From positions 206,165-270,164 of the forward strand of contig SJOL01007473.1 of assembly GCA_004794785.1 (NCBI GenBank): DNA of 64,000 bases. Direction: 5' to 3'. The notes beneath the pieces were generated by a model that saw only the letters and a list, made by a program, of their open reading frames with translations, was not told the origin of the DNA and did no database searches. Shown here piece after piece: positions 1 to 12,300 of the stretch. How positions within the stretch are numbered: position 1 is the stretch's first letter; each line of letters opens with the position of its first letter. Made by a program: the position numbers and the translations under genes. Source of the stretch: Opisthorchis felineus. Lineage: Eukaryota > Platyhelminthes > Trematoda > Opisthorchiida > Opisthorchiidae.

Positions 1-954
1 TTGATTTCAAGCTGTACAGATTGCAGCCGCCTGGCTAATCGGGTGAGGAACAGGGACCAAGTGTGCAGTGAAATCTATTGTGAGGTTATAGGACATAAGA
101 TTTCAGCGATTTGGAGGATAATCCAGCTAGTTATCAATGAAGAACACAAATATGTTTTGATTGGTTTGACCCATTCATGCGCGCACGAAATGGGCCTCTT
201 CGAATGGTGATGCATTCAGAAGGGCCGTGGCCAATCTCCAGTAAACGTAGCCAAACTACCGACATTTCATCACAGTAAGAATAAGAGTCACTCTAATTTT
301 TGTTCAACATTTCTTATGGAACGCGTTGAATTTGGTGACATGGGATTGTATGAGTTAGGTAAATACCTATACAGAGCTTCTCGTGTCGCGAAAAGTTATT
401 TTGGGTTTGTCCTAGAAACCTAGAGGGAGGGTGCTACTCTGTCCTCGAAGGGTCTTACCTCTTCGAATAAAAGAGTGGCAGATGTTTCTCCTTGAATTGG
501 GCATTTCAAAGGAAGGAATCTGTAGAACCAATAAAAGGATTCAGTCTGTTTTCTCTGGAACTTCTACCTGACGAACGTAGTCATCAAATGAGATTTTCGT
601 TACCCACAGGATTGTGAACTTCAGACACATGCATAATAATTTTCTCTTTTGGAGGCTTGGTGATTGCCGCTTGGTTCTTTGGATATAGGCATAGTAAGAA
701 ATCGGAATTTTGCATGGTCTCGGATTTAAGCCAGCCGGAACGTGAGCATGAACAAATGGAGTCTGTCAGGAATCATGTTTTCGAAAATTCCGTTAAAATA
801 TCCTTAGATCCCCATAGTTCTTGTTCACCATCAACCTTCGGCCTTTTGATTCACGTCTTGTCCAATCAATAACGCACAACAAGAACGCATGTATTCTTCT
901 GATAACGTATTTCGTGAATAAAATTTGTTAACAACCTGTGTGGCGTCATAATCG

Positions 955-1049
955 CCCTACTCAGAATTCATACATTTCGGTCAAAAAGATGCATCATTCG
1001 TTATGTGTCAGTAATTGAAAAAATGCCATACATGGTAACTTACCACCAG
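955..1049 (+). pseudogene. Candidate internal exon (3' part) with GT splice donor, shared by both arms
   Basis: An open frame ends in ...MVTYHQ immediately before a consensus donor (CAG|GTGAGTA, GT at 1050-1051). The inverted partner has the same donor and a matching frame ending ...NIVTYDQ at 42204 on the minus strand. Frames in the two copies align without a gap over about 30 codons (LLRIHTF versus QLRIYIS, then MVTYHQ versus IVTYDQ) although many positions differ. Conservation of frame and donor suggests an ancestral coding exon. The protein family is not recognised, and neighbouring exons were not found, so each copy may be dead. It may instead be a chance open frame in a duplicated intron. 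Confidence 0.35.
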
Positions 1050-2005
1050 GTGAGTACAGATTTATGAGAGTATTCAGCGCATCCACTAGATGTCAAGAAA
1101 AAGATAAAGTCGAATTGTGACGAGAGCAAAAATTATGGCTTGTGTTTTTTGAGTGAATGGATGAGTTCACCGTATCTTGCTCAAAAAATGACCGAACAGT
1201 TACGGCTCAAGTTCGTTCCAAGTTCCAACCGGATAGTAAATGTACATGCTGATGATCTACAGACAAGGAAAATTTTGCCACCATTATGCTCACCGTTTTT
1301 GATACCCTGAGTATTTGGTATCTGGTGCAAGATTATTGCTAGGATGCCGCAGAGGTAAAGCATTTTCGCTGTCTTTCCTAAACTAATTAAAACGCCAACA
1401 CTACTAACATTCTTTTAATAGTATCACAACCAATTTTATACCCAATAGTAGTGGGCGACAGCGCTGGAACGATACGGTTCTATCTCGTGGGGTCCGTAGA
1501 TTTGGATTGGCTGAGATGACGCCCAATCACATTATATCTGGTACACTGGTTATCTAATAACTCTCCTTGTGACCATTCGCCAGCTTGAATGTTTGTGTAG
1601 AATGCTTTGTTTAAGATGAATTGTAGATCCTAGTTACCGGTAGCCTTTAACCAGCTTATTTCAATATCCAAATCTGTACTGAAAACCTACCGAACATGGA
1701 CGGGACTCTCCCCAGTGTATATTTTCTCTTTTTCATTGTTGGGTTAAAGTAAACTGACTAGGAGCCTTCATGTGTGCACTTGTTTCCGTAAGGCTTAAGA
1801 AAATTCCTATTCGTCAGTGTGGGCCGGTTTTACATAACTGGAGAATATACACAGTTGAATATTTTCCTTATCAACGATCAATAAAGAATTGAAAGAAATT
1901 TAGCCCGCTTCAGTCATGCGTACTAGGCTTTAGTTGCTTACAACAGAGGATTATTAGGTGTAACGCATTGTCAAAGTAGATTCTGTAGGCCTTGATAAAT
2001 ATTGT

Positions 2006-2014
2006 CCCCCCCCC
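2006..2014 (+). repeat. Poly-C tract
   Basis: A run of nine or so C bases sits inside the left inverted-duplication arm. It is a simple length-unstable tract with no visible function. Confidence 0.7.
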
Positions 2015-2249
2015 ACTCACGCGCCGGATTATCGAAGTACCCTCAAGCGATCCGCTGTCCTCGAAAATATCTTCATGGTGGTAGCTTTAATATGCCTCTC
2101 ATGCATTGGGTTCATGCATTGGATTCATCCTCAGTTTTGCAATGGTCCGTCTGCAGCGTATCAGGATACCCTAAATGAACAAATGAATAAAGCAGTTCAG
2201 TGAAAGTTACACGTTCTTACGAGTTATTTAAAGGTGAGTTATTCTGCAG

Positions 2250-2276
2250 TATATATATATATATATATATATATAT
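2250..2276 (+). repeat. (TA)n microsatellite
   Basis: About 13 TA units. The inverted partner carries a (TA)n array in the corresponding part of its arm (40965-41003), so the microsatellite may predate the duplication. Confidence 0.9.
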
Positions 2277-3019
2277 GGATTTCTGTTTTCTTTTGTAAAC
2301 CCGGTGGAATGAGATTGGTGGATGATCTTGAAGTGCTCTGTACAAGCCATCGGCGAATCTGAATATTGTGACAAAGATGTACACTGGCTTCATGCGTTCA
2401 TTATAAATATGTGTGTATGCTATGGTTGCCATCATTCGTACATCATACGCTCCCTCTTGATGATGGGTGGGCTGTTAAGAGGAATTATTTATAGCTACTG
2501 TGATGTTTACCGTAGTTAATTGGTGGTATCATTAGTGAACCACATGCAAGGGAATGATGCATGAGTATACCATTCAAAACTACGCAAACTTTGGCATATT
2601 GTGAACTGGGAGACGGAATCGGGGAGTAGATAGTTTTGGCTGTTTGAGACTGTATGCATGGTAAGCTGTGCCGGTAAAAACCACGTCGGATAGAAATATG
2701 GAACATACTTTACTCCGAATCGTTAAATTTACTGGACATCAGCCACCAATTCCGAAGAAGCTCTTTCATCACACAAGTACGTCTCGTCAGCAGTGACTTG
2801 AATCTATTGAGACGGCGCCCGTAGTGAGCGTAAAATATTCTCTCCCGCAACCAAAGCAAACATAACTCAAGATTTGTTAACTGTCATGGGGAATGTAATG
2901 GCAACTTCCATTCTACGTTCGCATTACGAAGCAGTGAAATCCAGGTTGGCTGGACAAGTATTCTGCATGGACTGAGAAATTACCACTGAGTTCATTGTTA
3001 GCATTTTTGACAGCGCATG

Positions 3020-3277
3020 CTAGACAGATTCGAGTATCTCGTAGTTGAACATTATTTGATGAAACCTTCTACGCGTCTTGGACAAACAATAATGTGGTCC
3101 AGTACTCCATAGACCCATAAGGGTGACGTTTTCCAAAACCGTCGATTGCTGTCTGACAGACATCAAGTCAATGCGTGCAATGGGTTCAAGGTCATAAAAT
3201 AAAGGGAGAATAACACCTGTATGTCCAGAAATTCCACAACTTAGTGAAACCAGTGAGCTGTTCAACTGGTCGTCCAA
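3020..3277 (-). pseudogene. Remnant of a coding exon (YDLExxARxDLM motif), partner at 40192-40416
   Basis: The minus-strand frame contains FYDLEPIARIDLM at 3161-3196. The inverted partner encodes VYDLELNARTDLM at about 40195-40233 on the plus strand, followed there by WTTLSLWEDGLLEQ. The shared peptide across two otherwise diverged copies suggests a former coding exon. After the motif the two frames part company, so at least one copy is frameshifted. The family is not identified with confidence; the WED-type string faintly recalls DENN/MADD-type proteins, but this is too weak to name it. Confidence 0.3.
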
Positions 3278-4850
3278 AATTTCTGATTTCCTTAAGTTGT
3301 GCTTATTTGATGAGTTATCAGTTATATTCGTGTTTTCATTATTTGTGTTTTTAACGACGAGTCACTTCCATGATAAATTTCCGGAAGGATCAAAAATCTG
3401 TCACAGGAGACTGTTGAGAATATGAAATGTCGTAGGCGCATGTGGATCTAGCGATCAAATCTCTTGTTCATGTCTGCAGAATCACAGTTGGTCCATGCCA
3501 AAGATGATCAGCCAACGGGATTCGAAAGGATACGAAGTTCGGTAAGAGAGTGGTGTGAATGACACAGGAAAGAGTATCGACGAGTAGGAGAGTTTTGACT
3601 TCAATGGAGGCAGAAGAAGTAGAGATCCTTCAAAGAAAACAACGGCTAAGTTGAATTGGTAGACAGATTTCAGTATCCCGTAGTTGCTACTGAAGAGTCC
3701 AAAAGAAAGGTATGATGTCAGCATTAGATTACGTATGTTATACGATAACAAGGAAACCGAGAGAGGGAGAGTTTCAGACAACATATGTGAGTGTAGTAGT
3801 CATAGAATAGTCCTAGCAAATAAGATCAAAAAATCCAATCTTTCAAGAAAATTTCATGAGGAGCTGAAAGTTCTAAATATTTTCTACAGGATTATCAAAT
3901 TAATGAATTTGGATTGCGGTGTAAGATGCTTTGAGACTTTTGATCACAGCCAAACGGTTCCGTCTGTGATTTTTCAAGCATTGCTTAAGAAATGTTAGAT
4001 CTGTGAGAGAACAGAAATTTATTTCTTGTGGTTAAAATGGTTTCAGAAAGTATTAAATCGTCATTTCGAAACGGTACCCAATGTTAAGCTCACGAAAACT
4101 CACCCAAAATCCGCACGTCAAAAAATACTAGCTTCAAAATACTAGCACCACGCTCCTTAACTAGGCACTGATGATGTCACCTCGATTAGTGTTGAAGCAC
4201 CTGAAATCACATTGTGCAACTTAGCCAATAAACATACGACCATCTACGCTACCCGCATTCCTCCCAATGCCGTCGACGGTTAGTGATAGAACGCACTGAT
4301 TCCCTGGTGTCTAATTTTGACGCAGTACACGTTGTATGGGCAAGGAGGCAGAGCAAAAACGCCGAATAGTTTAAGTGGGTCACATTTCGATCTTGGGTAC
4401 CGAAAGCAGTTTGGATGCATTCAATTGTAAGCATCAAACCTCGCCTGCTTCCGCGTGTCTGAACGATTTCTCAGACTTGAACTTTAGAGTGAATTAGCAA
4501 GATATGAAGGGATTTGATCAATGGCCACTGTGCCGTAGTTGTCCAGTTACGGCACCATCTCGGCTGCCGGTAGTAGAAACTTTGATGCAGCAAGAGAATT
4601 TACTGACTGATACGCTTTCTGAATCGCCTCTTTGTTCAACAGATCTACTTGAATCGGCATGCCCGGCTAAGCAGTTCTATAACATTGTGTTGTGCAAATG
4701 GGGGATGGGGGGTTGTTTTACCACATAGAACAAGTTGTACACTATTGAACATAGCAGCCTGTTGGGCCAGAAACAAGTCACAGGCTCGCAAATACTCAGT
4801 TTGAGATGTCAAATCTGCGAGTTTATGGCATAATTGCTGCGATGCTCTGA

Positions 4851-5225
4851 TGTGAGTTTATACTCTCTCTCTTTTATACTAAGTATTCTACTTTGACGAA
4901 AGTTCATCCAACTGTCAAGCGGGAAAAAAAGCTTGCTATTGGTCTAATCAGGCATTAGGGCAACTAGTTCGAGGAAAAATATCAAAGTATTCGTCATCAG
5001 TGTGTGATCACCATTATCCACAAACACACGTTAGATGTCTTCGCCTTGTATCCTTTTGTGTACCAAATTTAGCGAGGTGTCAAAACACCATGCATGAGAA
5101 GTGCAGTTCTATAACTCTTGGCTTCAAAGTCTCCTATTTTATTGCACATGCTGAATCCTTCTCTCCATATGCCGCAGTACCTTCATCAAATGCATCATCT
5201 GCATCGAATTACACTTCCAGCCGAA
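4851..5225. other. No recognisable feature
   Basis: This is the gap between the inverted-duplication arm and the abrupt start of the 5226-7867 duplication. Short open frames are present, but no motif, repeat or homologous copy was found. Confidence 0.5.
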
Positions 5226-7867
5226 GTTCATCTATCCACTTCCATAAGTACTCGCTCTGCTCGCTCCGCTCGAAATAGTGAGCTACGTCTGTTTATGGTT
5301 TCTGTTTATGCATCAGTCAACTGTAGGGCTGGTCCAGTGAAAGAGACTTTCTACTGAGAAATAACCACCAGAGACAGAGAGAGTTCAGCTGCAGTTTTAA
5401 TCATGGAAGGCTTCAGTGTGCAGGTAGGACACTCCAGTTCATACGGCGTACAAACTTGCTTGCGTGTTTGGTGTGAACCCAAGGCTCAGTGATAAGGACG
5501 AATGTCCTTCACAAGATTGCACTTACCATCATTTATTCCCCAGCAGCGTTATGTTTGGACACACCGAATAGAAATTCGTAGTTCACTGTTAGCTGAAAGT
5601 TGGAGAGCCATGTTCCACGTTGAATAGCACGCCCTAGTTAGTCCGTGTTGGAACATCCAATCAGAACAATAGATGGATTTATCTAAAATACGTCTTGCAA
5701 ACCGGAACTCCGCTTACTGATCGATAATTTACACGATCGCGGACAATTTTCATACTGATAATGACTAGTAAGTAGCTGGACGACTACGCTAAAGTTAACA
5801 ACCGACAGTTCCAGGTCCCTCATGAGGCTTCTAAATAATTACGACAAATCTTATGTTCAACTTCAAATATTTCACAGTGTTGTCTGTTATATCTTTTTAT
5901 TCTGACGTGAAGAAATTTTCTAAGATTCACATGATACCAAGTGTAACTAATTCGGCAACCTTCACTTGTTCTTACGGACATGGATCAGGCTGGTCAACTC
6001 GTACTTGAATGACCTACTTCGCCTAGTGGCACGGGCCCAAGTGAAAACATAGACAAATACTCACTTAGTAGGTGTAGCAGAAGGTGACCATTGGTAATTT
6101 CCATGTGATCTCACCTGATTCTTATTTTCATCAAATTTTTCGCTGACCACGTTCAGTTGTGCTCGGTGCGTTGTCCTTCGAGGAATTTGGAGGCACAAGG
6201 GGGATCGTCACCAACAGCAGCCGGATACATTCTGTCTTTTTACGTGGTATTGATTTTACTGTAAACCTGTGCTCAGTCGTGAATATACTGATTAATTTCT
6301 CCAAATTAAGTTGAAACATCGTGATAAACAGTCAAACACTAATCCCATTTGAAATGTGCTCATGTGTGGTACGGTTGTTTATTCCCCCACTATCCACCTG
6401 CACAGTAAGCCACCAGCCACCTCAGAGTAAACCCACCGTCTTCTCAGAAACGTCCTCACTTTGGTATAAAGCACTTGGATTTCATGTTCTCTTGAGAGAA
6501 AATTTTGCAGTAGATGATTTAGTCAACATCAGATCTCGTGATGTGAATTCTCTCGTTGAAGGGTGGTAGCAGCCTATTTTGTCTGCATGCGATTTATTCA
6601 CACTATTCAGCAGTCAATTCAGGCCCAATTGCATTGTATATAGCTAGCGAAATTTAGTCAGTGAGTTAAGATTTCCATTGGTGTGTATGAACTAAACACA
6701 TCTGATAAATTCTAAGGCACCTGATATCGGTTTACGATAATTACGGCCATTTGCTGGTTTTGATAGCAAGGTGAAACCTCATCTATAGAATGAAGGGCCG
6801 TGAACATTTCAGATTGGACTATCCGACACTTCCGTTGGGCAAATGATTCGCTACTGTTAAATGAACGAGAGAATTCCGGAAACACGTTTGGTTGGGACAC
6901 AGTCGCGGCAGTGTGTGGACAGTATTCATAGAATACGTGTACGACGACGAGTGTAAATTAATGATCATACGTCATGGGCTGACTTCCTCTTGCAGGTGGC
7001 AAATAGACTCACTACATAAATACGAATAAATGAAAATAGACCAAGGGGTGAGAACCGGTTCATCGCGGCTTCAACAGATTCTGGTGGTATCAACATTGTC
7101 ATTAGCCTCTGTACGCACAACCTCATGTGTGGGTGATTACTCAAACGGCCTGAATCAGAGCCAAACATTCAGGGTTGCTGTCTAAACTTTGCGCACTGTT
7201 TTCAATGTGAATGTTGGCTGCACAAAATATATAAGTGTAAAATAAAACGGTACTTTTCTCTGAGTGCGTCCAAAAAAATCACAGGCATATGACAAAATCC
7301 GTTTTTTAAGCGGTTATGTGTGTTGTTTATCGCGTCGCAGCGTCTAGTGTACTCATTCCTTCCGCTCCGTTTTGTACAAAGTTGTAGCTTCTGCTAGGTC
7401 CTCACTGGCAAAACGGATGGTACGATACATGAGCACCTGTTAGAACACCTGACTTGCTTCTGGTGCCAACCAACTAGCCGATTGGTCCAATGGCTGCGAG
7501 CTCAGAACAAAAGACCGAAATTGTCAACCTAACGCTAGTCTTGGTTCCATAACGTTGTGAAATCAGTTTCGAAAAGTCCGGTTAATAAAGGTGCGATTCG
7601 ATTTCCAGATCGAGGTGAGCGTGATCCCATCTGTCCATGGTTAGAGACGCTGAAAGATATGGCTGCTAATCGATGTCAATAGCGGTGTTGTTGTCAGCTT
7701 CTTTCCAGATTGTCTGGATGAGTGTCTGGAGGTGTGTGATCGCTCTAGACTGGCATTAAGGCCCTCTCCCACCGATTTTCTCTTCACAATAACACATTCA
7801 AATAAACAGTGTTTGAACGGCTGTGAAACATCAGTCCTGAACATTGATGTTGGCCGTCTATGACGAT
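5226..7867 (+). repeat. Direct duplication, copy 1 (partner 50453-53094)
   Basis: This segment matches 50453-53094 at a constant offset of 45,227, so there is no net indel over 2.6 kb. Between 5226 and about 6712 only one difference was seen (T at 5529). From about 6712 to 7867 roughly 20 substitutions occur. Beyond 7867 the two copies continue but are much more diverged. The left edge at 5226 is abrupt. Positions 5570-5980 also resemble the reverse complement of about 27490-27080 and of 33730-33600, which links the block to the 3-prime part of the Penelope-like family. No coding gene is evident; the open frames are identical in both copies simply because the DNA is. Confidence 0.95.
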
Positions 7868-8110
7868 TATGATGATGAGGATGTTGGTGATGAGGATGTG
7901 GCTGATATCATGCTGAACCGACCAGTCACTGGCATTGTGGCCGAAAGCATTACTGACAAGTAGCGTGAATTTTGAACCAGTCAAATTACGGCTGATTTAG
8001 TTTGTGCCTGGGAAAGCTCGAACTGTGGGTCGTTTGTGGATTCCAAGGCGTCCTAATTCTGGGTCGTCGTTCTCCGGTACGTCTGATGTTTATAAGCAGG
8101 CATTCCATTG
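7868..8110 (+). repeat. Diverged continuation of the direct duplication
   Basis: From the GAT-rich tract at 7860-7900 onward the sequence still matches 53095-53340, but with frequent substitutions and small indels. The change from almost identical to clearly diverged falls at a GAT-type simple repeat in both copies. Confidence 0.7.
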
Positions 8111-8119
8111 CGGCGCCTA

Positions 8120-9120
8120 ACTCTCATGACTAGATCAGCACACCAGATGTCAATTCAATCGTAAGACCCACAAATCGAACTCATCCGAAGGAACTTGAGG
8201 AAAAATTCGAACACTTATTCGACCAGCTCAGGGAACTTCAGCCTTCGTCATCTAGGAATGAAAGCTGGTTGAAATTGAAAGTGACTGATCCCATTTGATG
8301 TTTTGAACACGGGAAACATAGAAGCAAATATGGGCTGGACAGTAAATGAAGGTTGCGAATTTCTATCCTAACCTGTGTTCTGGTCAAAAATCCGGATTCC
8401 CTAAAAAGCAATGTCTCTCGTAGAGCAAGAATTGAATGGAATTCAAGCAGCTGGTGTAATTGAGCCGGTCAATTGCTCATCTTGGCCGACACTGATTGTC
8501 GTCATTCGGAAAGCGAACGAGTCCATTCAGCTGTGTGCTGATGTTTCAACAGGGTCAAGTGCTGTGTTGGAGGAAGATCACAGCTGCTTCCGCCCACAAA
8601 CTGAACGGAAGTAAATGCTTCGCAAAACTAGCTTTGGCCGATGCCTACCTGAAAGTTCCGTTCGCACACGAATGTAATCAGCTGTTTATGATTAATATCC
8701 ACAAATGATTCCTTCAATACGGGCGTCTTCTTTTTGGTGTGATAGTCGCTCCCACTACTTTGCAGCAGCAAATGGACACAATGTTGACTGGTATGCCTAG
8801 TACCGCAGCTTACTTAGATGATATTGTCGTAAGTGGGTCAGATAAAAAAAATTGTCTAAGCTAAGCTTGATGGGGTTCTCACGCGCCTTGGTGAGTATGT
8901 CTTTCGAGTTCGCCTTGAGAAGTGTACCGTCACCATGTCGAAAATCAGATAACCTGGTTTTGTTATTGACCATTCTGGATGACTACTCGATCCGGAAAGA
9001 CAGCAGCAATCAAAACGATGCCGCCACGTCCAAAGTGCCGACCTTACGCATTTTCCTGGGTCTGGTTAGTCATTGCGGTGCCTTCTAGCCGGGTCGCCTT
9101 GATTTATAACTGAAGTTACA
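8120..9120 (+). mobile_element. Ty3/Gypsy-type pol fossil (reverse transcriptase)
   Basis: In order the plus strand shows the RT entry motif VEQELNGIQAAGVIEP (8417-8464), the IVVIRKANESIQLCADVSTG block (8490-8549), a LALADAYLKVPFAHECNQL block (about 8630-8685), a TAAYLDDIVVSGS catalytic-type motif (8806-8844) and an RIFLGLVSHCGAF block (about 9047-9086). These are the ordered blocks of a Ty3/Gypsy reverse transcriptase. The frame is broken by at least one frameshift near 8550, a stop after 8705 and further shifts around 8850 and 8950. Upstream, 8120-8400 is a repeat shared with 53340-53600 and 59916-60130, probably the region just before RT. No LTRs, RNase H or integrase were recognised. It is dead. 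Confidence 0.85.
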
Positions 9121-9629
9121 GTTTTCCAAACTTACCCGGATATGGTCCCAATACTGGAATTTCGTAGTGCATCCAAAGTCGAACTTCATTCATCAGCTGA
9201 CCGTAGACACAGGGCACAATGTTTTCGACCTCGTTCACAACGAATTCGGTGGGAAGTTAGCAAACTTAATTATCCAGCGTTATAATAAACTAATGCCGAA
9301 GGTGGCTGGATGAGAGTGGTAGCTTTATTGCTCAAGCGATTCTTGTTTTAGTCTGCGCTTATTATCAATTAAGAGGACGTTTTGGACAGAGATACGAACT
9401 GACAGGCGTACAAGTCTTTAACATTCTAGCGATGATGTACAGGAATATAAGATTGCAGAAACGCTTGCCAGTACACCTAATCAACCTTCGACGTTCTGCG
9501 CTAAAATTATGCGCCTGAAAGTTGTCGCCCCACCAGTACTTGAAAAGATGAACCACCGAGCATTCACCGCCTATCATCGCATATTTTTGCGGGGCCACGC
9601 CACGTTGAGTACACAAAGAGTTGCACCAT
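9121..9629. other. Unassigned sequence after the Gypsy fossil
   Basis: The stretch has no recognisable protein block. RNase H would be expected next in a Gypsy element, but nothing convincing remains. The 83-codon open frame on the minus strand (9365-9616) has no motif. Confidence 0.4.
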
Positions 9630-10640
9630 AATAACCGATAAATGTTAACTTGCCAAAGTGTTCACGGTGCAGTTACTGTGGTGCTAAAAAATTCAAGCTT
9701 GGAATGTCCCTAACACTGGGACATATTTCGCAACGAAGTTAGCCATTCACTTGAAGGAAGCGTAGGCACACATTTAGCGCCTTCGGCCTCGGGGCTATCC
9801 ACACATCTATCCTATTTGCCAGTGAGAGTGCCAAAATAAACGCGATCACGAATTTCAAGCCCCCTTAAGAGGAAACCTAATTCAGTAGACTTCGCAATGA
9901 TTGTTATTTGAAAATAATGTTCTTTGAGACCAACAGACCAGGGCTGGCATGCATGCTTGACTATGCTTCGCGTAGTACTGAACTGGTCGTCAACTTGTCC
10001 GACAGATCAGTCGTACATCTGCCAGTTTGGAATGTATTTCGGCCGCCACAATCACTGTTAGAACAGTGCAGTGGGAACAACTATGTTGCGGGATGAAATC
10101 ATCTCGTACAATCTTGTCTGGCACAATACCGAATAAAATGAAAAAAGCTACAGGGCTAGTGGCATCGTCCGTACGGAACTAAACTGTAGTGTGTCCGATG
10201 CGGTGCTGCTGTCAATCATGAATATGGTGATGAATGAGTGAATGTGGATTGAATTCATTCCACATCATAATTATTCCCACGGTCTTAGTCAGACAGATCC
10301 AATGATCACGTTTTAATTGTGCCTGATTCGTCGCTTTGAATGGTCACTGCTGAACTCAACCGGTCCCAATGACCTTACGCGTGATTAACTAACGAGATGA
10401 TTCAACCGCATCACCGCAGCTCCAAGACGAAAGTGTGACGGCACGCACACAATCATGTTGTGCAATTCCTCGAAACGGCTCTTTAAAAAGAACAAGAGGT
10501 ATTTTTCAAGCTCACATCATACTCGCATAAATACTACCATTCTTTTCCAGCTCAATTATTCCGGTCAGTGCACATTAAAGATGGTGAAGACCGAATTCGA
10601 ATTTTGCTCTTAGTAGGGCCGATCAACAGTGCACATCTTT
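9630..10640 (-). repeat. Hammerhead-bearing repeat, module A copy (diverged)
   Basis: 9640-9780 matches 13573-13700, and 10250-10460 matches 14004-14225, so this is a diverged copy of the inverted-repeat arm. It lies in the same orientation as the left arm, meaning its RNA-sense strand is minus. At 10575-10625 (minus) there is a decayed hammerhead-like segment: CACTG, then TTGATCG in place of CTGATGA, then a partial stem II. It lies downstream of the module A zinc-finger pseudogene, the same order as in the 14.86-17.30 kb module. Confidence 0.7.
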
Positions 10641-11829
10641 AGCCGTGCCGCTGATCAACTACCGCACGCCGGACGTCTCTAAATTAGCACGATTTTCTAA
10701 GACTACCTAAGAGCTGCGACCATGGTCATCTTCAAAATGAAGTGTCAGAATTCGAGTCTATCTCAATAATTTAGTGAAAGACTGATTTGTCAAATTGCGG
10801 ACTTCTTCGTACTGCTGAGTTTATCCGAGGAGACAACACTAGAAATTACACCTCATAGTTTTTCGCGTTCCCTGTACACCATGCTTGTGCAAAACAGGTT
10901 TTTCTTCACTGATTTTCGAGTTGTTTACTAAACATAAACTGTACTGACTTTCGAACTCTCTGCTGAGCTTACTCAAGACGACTTATACTATTCAGGCCAT
11001 TATTTTAAAAATTCCTCTGAAGTATATCGGGTCCTCCTTCTCCTCACAAGTCGAATAACCCCTCTATCTTCTTGAATATCTTTTAAACGCCGTGTTAAAC
11101 AACTGTAATTTGATTGATGATCCGGGGTTCAGGCGATACTAGTTTGAGAGAAAGTCACCAAATAATTGTTGAGGAGCTTGTGAGACAGAGTTTCTTTACC
11201 GGTTTGCGGCTGACGCGTGCTGAACAAATACTCGTGCAATGTTGGCCAATATGACTGTTGTCAAACACGGTGCAGTTTTCTGCCTCTTCTCTCACACAAG
11301 TGACATGCCTGCTCGTGATTCAATCGTTCGTTGCTGGTGAGATTTGACATCCTGACTTGTTGTAAAAAGTGCAAACAAGATGGCTCGTCAGAGTGTCAGA
11401 ATTCTGTCCAGATGAACTCCTTCGGAAAGTTCGTATCGGCAGTAGACTAAGCTCCCTTCAACTGGATTAACTTGCACTGTCGGGCAATACTCAGTGCTTC
11501 GCATGATATTCCTCCTAAACTCGGGAAATCCTGCCTAAATCCATTATTTGGTTTGCTTACTAAATTGAACCACCACACGACGCACTCAATCCAAGATAGC
11601 ATATCCTTGACTAAGGTGCATATTGACCGGTACTTGGGATGCCTGAGTAGAAGTTAATAGGTAATCAAAAGCCCAATTAGAAAAGTAAAGCCTTCAAAAC
11701 AAAGGCGTCTTAGATATTTATATTGAAAATGCACTTGAGTACATGAGCAAGTTGGGTACGAATTAGACATATAACTGAGGGTCGCAGACCAGTGTTTGTT
11801 CGACCATTGCCAAACTTGGGCAAAGTGAC
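10641..11829 (-). repeat. 3' flank of module A zinc-finger pseudogene
   Basis: On the minus strand the first part (about 11829-11640) matches the region just after the finger exon in module B (15354-15500) and 22760-22860. Shared strings include a CAAGTGAATTTTCAATA-like segment. The lower part, about 11400-10650, could not be aligned confidently and contains no recognisable gene. Confidence 0.5.
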
Positions 11830-12300
11830 TTTGAACATCTTCGGACGTCCGCCGATGTATCGTTCGGCGATGTCGCTGAATATTACTTGATGGACCAAAC
11901 GACCAGCCATACAGGTCGCATACAAATGGTCTTTCTTTCGAATGCACTCACATGCGAACTACCAACCTGCTTTGGGGTGCAGACCGTTTCCCAGAAACTT
12001 CACATGTGTATTTTCGCATTCCTCCCTTTGATTCTTCGCTAGCATGGGCAACCAATCAGTGACCCTTCAGAGAGCCAGCGAATTTAAACAACTTTCAACA
12101 AAACTCGCATTGGTATTTCTTTGAGTCTGTATGCACAGCACCATGGCGTCGAAGTGTAGATGGCCACGAAAATGATTTACCACACAGGTCGCACTTGTTC
12201 TGTTTTGGAATCAGATATCTTTCGTAAACAACTGTGGGTTACTTTATCTCGTTGTCTGGCGTTCAGCGTGTGCGAATTCTTGGGTTCGGTTTTTATTGAG
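11830..12300 (-). pseudogene. C2H2 zinc-finger exon, four fingers, decayed (module A)
   Basis: Translated on the minus strand this gives the same four-finger plan as 14863-15353 and 45320-45823. Finger 1 is intact (CDLCGKSF...RRHGAVH, about 12193-12129). Finger 2 is broken by TGA within CEFC*KLF, with another stop before LVAH. Finger 3 reads CEVSGK (second cysteine lost) and ends in M*VH. Finger 4 reads CDLYGWSFGPSSN...RRTIH (second cysteine to tyrosine). The original stop has become CAA, so the frame runs on past the usual C-terminus. Several stops and two lost zinc ligands make this a clear pseudogene. Family members are usually DNA-binding nuclear proteins. Confidence 0.85.

Larger units (their letters stand above)
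1..4850 (+). repeat. Left arm of ~5-kb diverged inverted duplication (partner 38210-43193, reverse strand)
   Basis: Reading 43193 down to 38210 on the reverse strand gives recognisable matches all along this stretch. Anchors: 20-45 with 43175-43145, 1031-1075 with about 42230-42160, 1500-1680 with 41760-41590, 2560-2720 with 40830-40690, 3060-3360 with about 40420-40020, 4250-4710 with 38790-38340, and 4780-4810 with about 38250. Identity looks like 65-85 percent with many small indels and at least one insertion near 2760-2940. The arm begins at or before the left window edge. No complete gene is visible inside; the few shared open frames are listed separately. It is an old segmental duplication, perhaps of a gene region, not an active element. 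Confidence 0.8.

Noticed and set aside
4167..4200. CTGATGA at 4,167 followed later by GAAG
   Set aside because: No stem II pairing and no GAAA in the right place; it falls in inverted-duplication DNA without the tRNA-like segment.
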